A DNA stretch of 16,418 nucleotides from Pseudomonadota bacterium. Its GTDB lineage: Bacteria > Desulfobacterota > Desulfobacteria > Desulfobacterales > RPRI01. The position numbers were made by a program, and so were the translations under genes. Location: positions 1 through 16,418 of the forward strand of contig JAHJRK010000024.1 of the NCBI GenBank assembly GCA_018830925.1. The letters are read 5' to 3'. Positions within the stretch are counted from its first letter, which is position 1, and every line of letters begins with the position of its first letter. Positions 13,628 to 16,418 of the stretch are shown one piece after another. The notes below the pieces were generated by a model. That model was not told the origin of the DNA. It did not search any database and saw only the letters and a list, made by a program, of their open reading frames with translations.

Positions 13628-13643
13628 TGGCACAGGGCTTGCT
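13628..13643 (+). promoter_or_regulatory. Sigma-54 (-24/-12) promoter of the ZraP-like gene
   Basis: TGGCACAGGGCTTGCT matches the TGGCAC-N5-TTGCT consensus with the required GG-N10-GC spacing. Transcription would start near 13654, leaving a leader of about 70 nt with AAAGGAGAT before ATG 13727. In E. coli zraP also uses sigma-54 with the activator ZraR. Confidence 0.85.
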
Positions 13644-13726
13644 CTAATTAATAGTAACATAACAAGTGGCCCTGAGTAAGGATCACAGTTTGGACAAATT
13701 AATTAATAATAAAAGGAGATATAATC

Positions 13727-14257
13727 ATGAAAAAATTAACTAATATTGTTGGAATCGCATTACTAAGCGCTCTTCTCATTGTGCCGGCAGCTGTCTGGGC
13801 AAATGGCTGGGGTATGGGCGGCGGTCATATGATGGGTTGGGGTGGCGGCCATGGCTATTACGATCAGGATGACAGAGGTAATACCGCGCTGAACAGTGAA
13901 CAGCAGGAGCGGTTTGCCGACCTGGATAGAAAATTTTACGAAGAGACCAGAGAGCTGCGTGACAATCTATGGTCAAAATCTGCTGAACTCAACGCACTTT
14001 TGTCAGAGACAAACCCTGACGCGAGCAAAGCCGGTAGACTTCAAAAAGAGATTTCCGATCTTCGGGCAAGGCTTGATGAAAAGGGAATCAATCGTGAAAT
14101 TGAAGCCCGCAAAATCGCACCTGATACTCGTGCCGGTAGCGGATACGGGTATGGGCACATGATGAGCGGATACGGCAATGGTGACATGATGGGCGGATAC
14201 GGCTACGGTCACATGATGAGCGGATACGGCATGGGCTACGGTCACGGTGGCTGCTGA
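13727..14257 (+). CDS. ZraP-like periplasmic metal-stress protein (Spy/CpxP/ZraP superfamily)
   Basis: A 176-residue protein with a signal peptide (cut after VWA, near residue 25). The mature N-terminus is Gly/Trp/His/Met-rich (NGWGMGGGHMMGWGGGHG). Next come LNSEQQERFADLDRKFYEETRELRDNLWSKSAELNALL, NPDASKAGRLQKEISDLRARLDE and a final helix, the helical-hairpin LTxxQ-type core of ZraP, a periplasmic zinc-binding chaperone and repressor of the ZraSR response. From residue 139 the tail is made of 9-residue GYGxGHMMS repeats ending HGGC, well suited to binding metals. A sigma-54 promoter and upstream dyads, as for zraP in E. coli, support the call. No zraSR-like kinase/regulator pair is in the window. 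Confidence 0.86.
   Translation: MKKLTNIVGIALLSALLIVPAAVWANGWGMGGGHMMGWGGGHGYYDQDDRGNTALNSEQQERFADLDRKFYEETRELRDNLWSKSAELNALLSETNPDASKAGRLQKEISDLRARLDEKGINREIEARKIAPDTRAGSGYGYGHMMSGYGNGDMMGGYGYGHMMSGYGMGYGHGGC
14141..14254 (+). repeat. 27-bp tandem repeats in the ZraP-like gene
   Basis: Units begin GGATACGG at 14141, 14168, 14195 and 14222; the first three are 27 bp, the fourth is modified. They encode GYGYGHMMS, GYGNGDMMG, GYGYGHMMS and GYGMGYGHGGC. The unit structure permits copy-number change by slippage without breaking the frame. Confidence 0.85.
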
Positions 14258-14274
14258 AAATAGCCTTTAATTAA

Positions 14275-14312
14275 AAAAAAGGGGGGTGGTAGAAAAAATT
14301 GCCCCCCCTTTT
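14275..14312 (+). terminator. Intrinsic terminator after the ZraP-like gene
   Basis: A-run and GGGGGG (14281-14286), a 16-base loop, CCCCCC and TTTT (14303-14312). The simple G/C stem is flanked by A and T and starts about 18 bp after the stop codon. Confidence 0.85.
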
Positions 14313-14690
14313 GACGTGCAATATCGGTAAATCAAAATATGATCCTTTAAAGGTCTTTATGCAAAGCGCTGTCAAAAAGGAAGTTTTAAATACATTCCGT
14401 ATTAGTGAAAAGGGTAACGCGTTTTACGATTCCAGGAATCGCACTTTGTTACAAAGGACACAAACCGGGATGCCGGCTGGCCAGTCCTGATTTCATTCAC
14501 CAATAATTTCAACTATTCTTTCCCTAAATTTTCCCTTTACGCCTGAACAGATTGATAAGATGAACACAACTTTATTAAAATTATGAAGTGTGATAGGCAG
14601 GAAAAACTAAGCGACTTTATATGTAATGTCAGTCCTTCTTGGGTACCCGATGAACGATAATCACTGTGACAGAAAATATAGAAAAACAAA
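14313..14690. other. Intergenic region with repeat A copy 4
   Basis: No gene is supported. There is a perfect CGATTCC-A-GGAATCG dyad near 14427-14441, repeat A copy 4 (14487-14625) and a GGGTACCC palindrome near 14641-14648. No strong promoter for the LysE-like gene was found. Confidence 0.45.
14487..14625. repeat. Dispersed repeat family A, copy 4
   Basis: It matches copy 2 (4158-4330) from CTGATTTCATTCACCAATA through GCCTGAACAGATTGATAA to the core (14563-14592). Like copy 2 it follows a GC-rich GGCCAG stretch, which in copy 2 is the right arm of a terminator. Confidence 0.7.
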
Positions 14691-15308
14691 ATGATACATT
14701 ATTTAACAATTGGAACAGTACTGGGCTTATCGGCTGGTTTTGCTCCGGGGCCTCTTTTGACACTTGTAATTTCAGAAACTCTTCAACATGATATTAAATC
14801 CGGTATTAAAGTCTCTCTCGCTCCGATTATCACCGATTTGCCGATAATAATTTTGACTTTGTTCATTTTGTCAAAGTTATCCAATTTTCATAACATTTTA
14901 GGATTAATCTCACTGACAGGCGGTTTGTTTATTTTATTTATGGGTTACAAAAGCCTGCGTACAAAAGGGGTTAAGATTAACCTTGATGGGATAAAACCAA
15001 AATCGTTGATAAAAGGGGTGTTGGCAAATGCTCTAAGCCCTCACCCCTATCTGTTCTGGTTTACTGTTGGCGCTCCAATAATGACCAAAGCAATGTTGCA
15101 AAATATCAGCGCGCCTTTGGCTTTTATCATTAGTTTTTATACTTTTCTGGTGGGGTCAAAGATCGTGCTGGCAATATTAATTGGTAAATCGAAATCTTTA
15201 TTAAGCGGCAAAATGTACATTTTCACCATGCGCTTTCTTGGTTTGGTACTGTGTGTTTTAGCAATTGTTCTTTTTCGTGACGGTCTAAAACTATTGGAAA
15301 TAATATAG
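14691..15308 (+). CDS. LysE/RhtB-family membrane exporter
   Basis: A 205-residue protein with five or six membrane helices. The N-terminus shows the LysE-type signature: first helix, then GLSAGFAPGPLLTLVISETLQHDIKSGIKVSLAPIITDLP, with the Pro-Gly-Pro turn in FAPGP and a conserved Asp in TDLP. The following loop MGYKSLRTKG and LANALSPHPYLFWFTVGAP also fit. These proteins export amino acids or other small polar molecules from the cytoplasm. The length is normal for the family. There is no recognisable Shine-Dalgarno before ATG 14691, so expression may be weak or the leader unusual. The gene stands alone between repeat A copy 4 and the next small gene. Confidence 0.87.
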   Translation: MIHYLTIGTVLGLSAGFAPGPLLTLVISETLQHDIKSGIKVSLAPIITDLPIIILTLFILSKLSNFHNILGLISLTGGLFILFMGYKSLRTKGVKINLDGIKPKSLIKGVLANALSPHPYLFWFTVGAPIMTKAMLQNISAPLAFIISFYTFLVGSKIVLAILIGKSKSLLSGKMYIFTMRFLGLVLCVLAIVLFRDGLKLLEII

Positions 15309-15374
15309 GTCTGACAATGCAAAGGCAGCCGACTCGTGTGCTTTGCGGCGGCGATATAATTTAAGGGGATAATC

Positions 15375-15701
15375 GTGGGCAAGATTAATTACGAAATTGA
15401 AATTGAAATATATAAAGGAGAAGGTTGCGACCATCACCGGGTTGGCGAAACATTCAGATATCCTGACGATATCGGAAAATTATGCCCGTGGTTATTAGAT
15501 AGTATCAATTCTATGATTCGGGTTCTTCAATTTGGCGGTACTCTGCCCTGGAAATACAAAGAGACCGAATATGAAAAAATGATAGATACCGATGGGATCA
15601 CGACGGAATTTATCCGTTGTCCCGACCCAACCGATGCCGGTGTGGTTGCTAAAATTACCAGAAGAAAACTGATCGCGCTGAAAGATGTCGGATGGTCATA
15701 A
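15375..15701 (+). CDS. TIGR04076-family small protein
   Basis: A 108-residue soluble protein starting at GTG 15375, placed by AAGGGG (15363-15368). It has the family pattern: EIEIYKGEGCDHHRVGETF near the N-terminus, LCPWLLDSINSMIRVLQFGGTLPWK in the middle, and a late RCPDP motif with a short C-terminal strand. Members are small proteins, common in anaerobes, of unknown function; the conserved Cys18, Cys36 and late Cys suggest metal or redox chemistry, which I infer only from conservation. It is 66 bp from the LysE-like gene and 82 bp from the next gene, with a hairpin in the second gap. Confidence 0.8.
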   Translation: MGKINYEIEIEIYKGEGCDHHRVGETFRYPDDIGKLCPWLLDSINSMIRVLQFGGTLPWKYKETEYEKMIDTDGITTEFIRCPDPTDAGVVAKITRRKLIALKDVGWS

Positions 15702-15725
15702 ATGAGATGAAAAAGCATATAAGAT

Positions 15726-15747
15726 TCCCCGTAGCTTGCTGCGGGGA
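15726..15747. repeat. GC-rich hairpin between genes
   Basis: TCCCCGTAGC and GCTGCGGGGA form a ten-pair stem with one T-G wobble and hardly any loop. A short TTT follows after AG. It may act as a weak terminator or processing point, or be a member of the short palindromic repeats common in such genomes. Confidence 0.5.
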
Positions 15748-15783
15748 GTTTCAAAAGATGCGGGAAGTTACAGGGAGTTGCAA

Positions 15784-16418
15784 ATGGATATGAATCAAAG
15801 GATAAAGGCAATTGCTGATACGTGGGGAGCAGATTTTTGTGGTGTAGCCGACTTATCGCCTGCTCATGACGCGATCCTGGCTCAAGGCGGACCGGTGATA
15901 GCAGCTTATCCCAGTGCAATTTCCGTCGGGATTGCGCTGCTTCACACCATTGTTGATCAACTGCCGCACCGTGCCAATCGAGCCGTGGCAGTAAACTATC
16001 GGCATCATAGCTATGACGTGGTCAACCAGCGGCTTGATTTATTCACCTCACATGTGAGCAGCTTGCTTCAACGAGAAGGCTACCAGGCTTTACCTGTCCC
16101 GGCGTCGAAGCGGGTTGATAACGAACGGATCTGTGCGGCATTTTCGCACAAACTGGCGGCTCATTTGGCCGGGCTAGGCTGGATTGGTAAAAGTTGCTTA
16201 TTGGTGACCCCCGAAAAAGGGCCGCGAGTGCGCTGGGCCACAGTTCTCACCGATGCTCCGTTACCGGTGACAGGAAAGCCGATGGAAGAACGATGTGGCA
16301 GTTGTAATCAGTGTGTGGAGATATGTCCCGTCAATGCTTTCACGGGGGAAGCTTTTCTCGCATCTGATCCGCGAGAGAAACGATTTAATGCCGGCAAGTG
16401 TGACCGCAACTTTGCCGC
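15784..16418 (+). CDS. QueG-like 4Fe-4S protein, cut by the right window edge
   Basis: The frame is open from ATG 15784 (AGGGAG at 15772-15777) to the end: 211 complete codons and no stop, so the C-terminus is missing. The start KAIADTWGADFCGVADLSPA, the central AHLAGLGWIGKSCLLVTPEKGPRVRWATVLTDAPL and then CGSCNQCVEICPVNAF match the layout of epoxyqueuosine-reductase-like proteins: a cobalamin-binding-type N-terminal domain followed by a ferredoxin domain. CxxCxxCxxxCP is one 4Fe-4S site; a second cysteine group begins at GKCD near the edge. True QueG reduces epoxyqueuosine in tRNA; shorter relatives of unknown substrate are frequent in anaerobes, and this is more likely one of those. Confidence 0.85.
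   Translation, partial: MDMNQRIKAIADTWGADFCGVADLSPAHDAILAQGGPVIAAYPSAISVGIALLHTIVDQLPHRANRAVAVNYRHHSYDVVNQRLDLFTSHVSSLLQREGYQALPVPASKRVDNERICAAFSHKLAAHLAGLGWIGKSCLLVTPEKGPRVRWATVLTDAPLPVTGKPMEERCGSCNQCVEICPVNAFTGEAFLASDPREKRFNAGKCDRNFA

Larger units (their letters stand above)
12926..13726. other. Long intergenic region: repeat B copy 3, cytochrome remnant, sigma-54 control region
   Basis: From 12926 to 13198 I see no gene or convincing terminator. Then come a repeat B copy (13199-13266), unassigned sequence to 13387, the tail of a cytochrome c gene on the minus strand, three inverted repeats and a sigma-54 promoter. The stretch looks like an old gene site that has decayed next to a still working regulatory region. 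Confidence 0.6.

Noticed and set aside
14141..14254. CRISPR-like spaced repeats
   Set aside because: The units are directly adjacent, in frame and encode a peptide repeat; there are no spacers.
14299..14490. A 63-codon frame after the ZraP-like gene
   Set aside because: Its TTG start lies inside the terminator hairpin and nothing protein-like is seen.

Overview
The window looks like a chromosomal segment of a free-living Gram-negative bacterium, perhaps an anaerobic or sediment lineage of the Deltaproteobacteria/Desulfobacterota or Nitrospirota type. The evidence is indirect: lipoprotein signal peptides, a periplasmic ZraP-like metal protein behind a sigma-54 promoter, DUF362, DUF4197 and LapA proteins, a CHAT-TPR lipoprotein, a QueG-like Fe-S protein and abundant short intergenic repeats. 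No rRNA, tRNA or CRISPR array was seen. Nearly all genes are on the + strand.

Region 1 (about 489-3717) is the most interesting part: three consecutive integron gene cassettes without a visible integrase. Each ends in an attC-like folded site (932-994, 2260-2317, 3655-3723) with an interrupted stem carrying unpaired bases. The test that convinces me is internal. The first eight bases of cassette 1 (GTTCGCAG, 489-496) are the exact reverse complement of the R'' box at its other end (CTGCGAAC, 931-938). The same holds for cassette 2 (GTTGTGCG, 988-995, against CGCACAAC, 2259-2266). This is expected because the attC of a circular cassette is built from both of its ends. Cargo: a small PD-(D/E)XK-nuclease-like protein (cassette 1); an endonuclease/exonuclease/phosphatase (EEP) enzyme overlapping an unknown 140-residue partner (cassette 2); and an unknown 439-residue protein with a C-terminal membrane segment (cassette 3). 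A compact GIY-YIG protein follows the array. The cargo looks defence- or conflict-related, but this is inferred.

Region 2 (4388-7745) carries a LapA-like membrane protein, an exported DUF4197 protein, a small LETM1-like protein, a four-helix membrane protein and a DUF362 protein, closed by a strong terminator. Region 3 (7796-8677) is a two-gene unit behind a promoter covered by four alternating copies of an 11-bp operator half-site. Its first gene is intact; its second, a nucleotidyltransferase-like gene, has lost its catalytic centre and is a pseudogene. An isoprenylcysteine-methyltransferase-like gene follows.

Region 4 (9674-12925) is a two-gene operon: a lipoprotein and an 875-residue lipoprotein with TPR repeats and a CHAT caspase-like peptidase domain (His714, Cys764). 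Region 5 (12926-14312) holds the tail of a lost cytochrome c gene, inverted repeats placed like activator sites, a near-perfect sigma-54 promoter, and a ZraP-like gene with a Gly/Tyr/His/Met repeat tail and terminator. Region 6 (14691-16418) holds a LysE-family exporter, a TIGR04076 protein and a QueG-like Fe-S protein cut by the window edge.

Two dispersed intergenic repeat families run through the window. Family A (four copies) centres on a palindrome of about 30 bp. Family B (three or more partial copies) can end in a terminator; its copy beside the integron starts exactly at the last recombination point.
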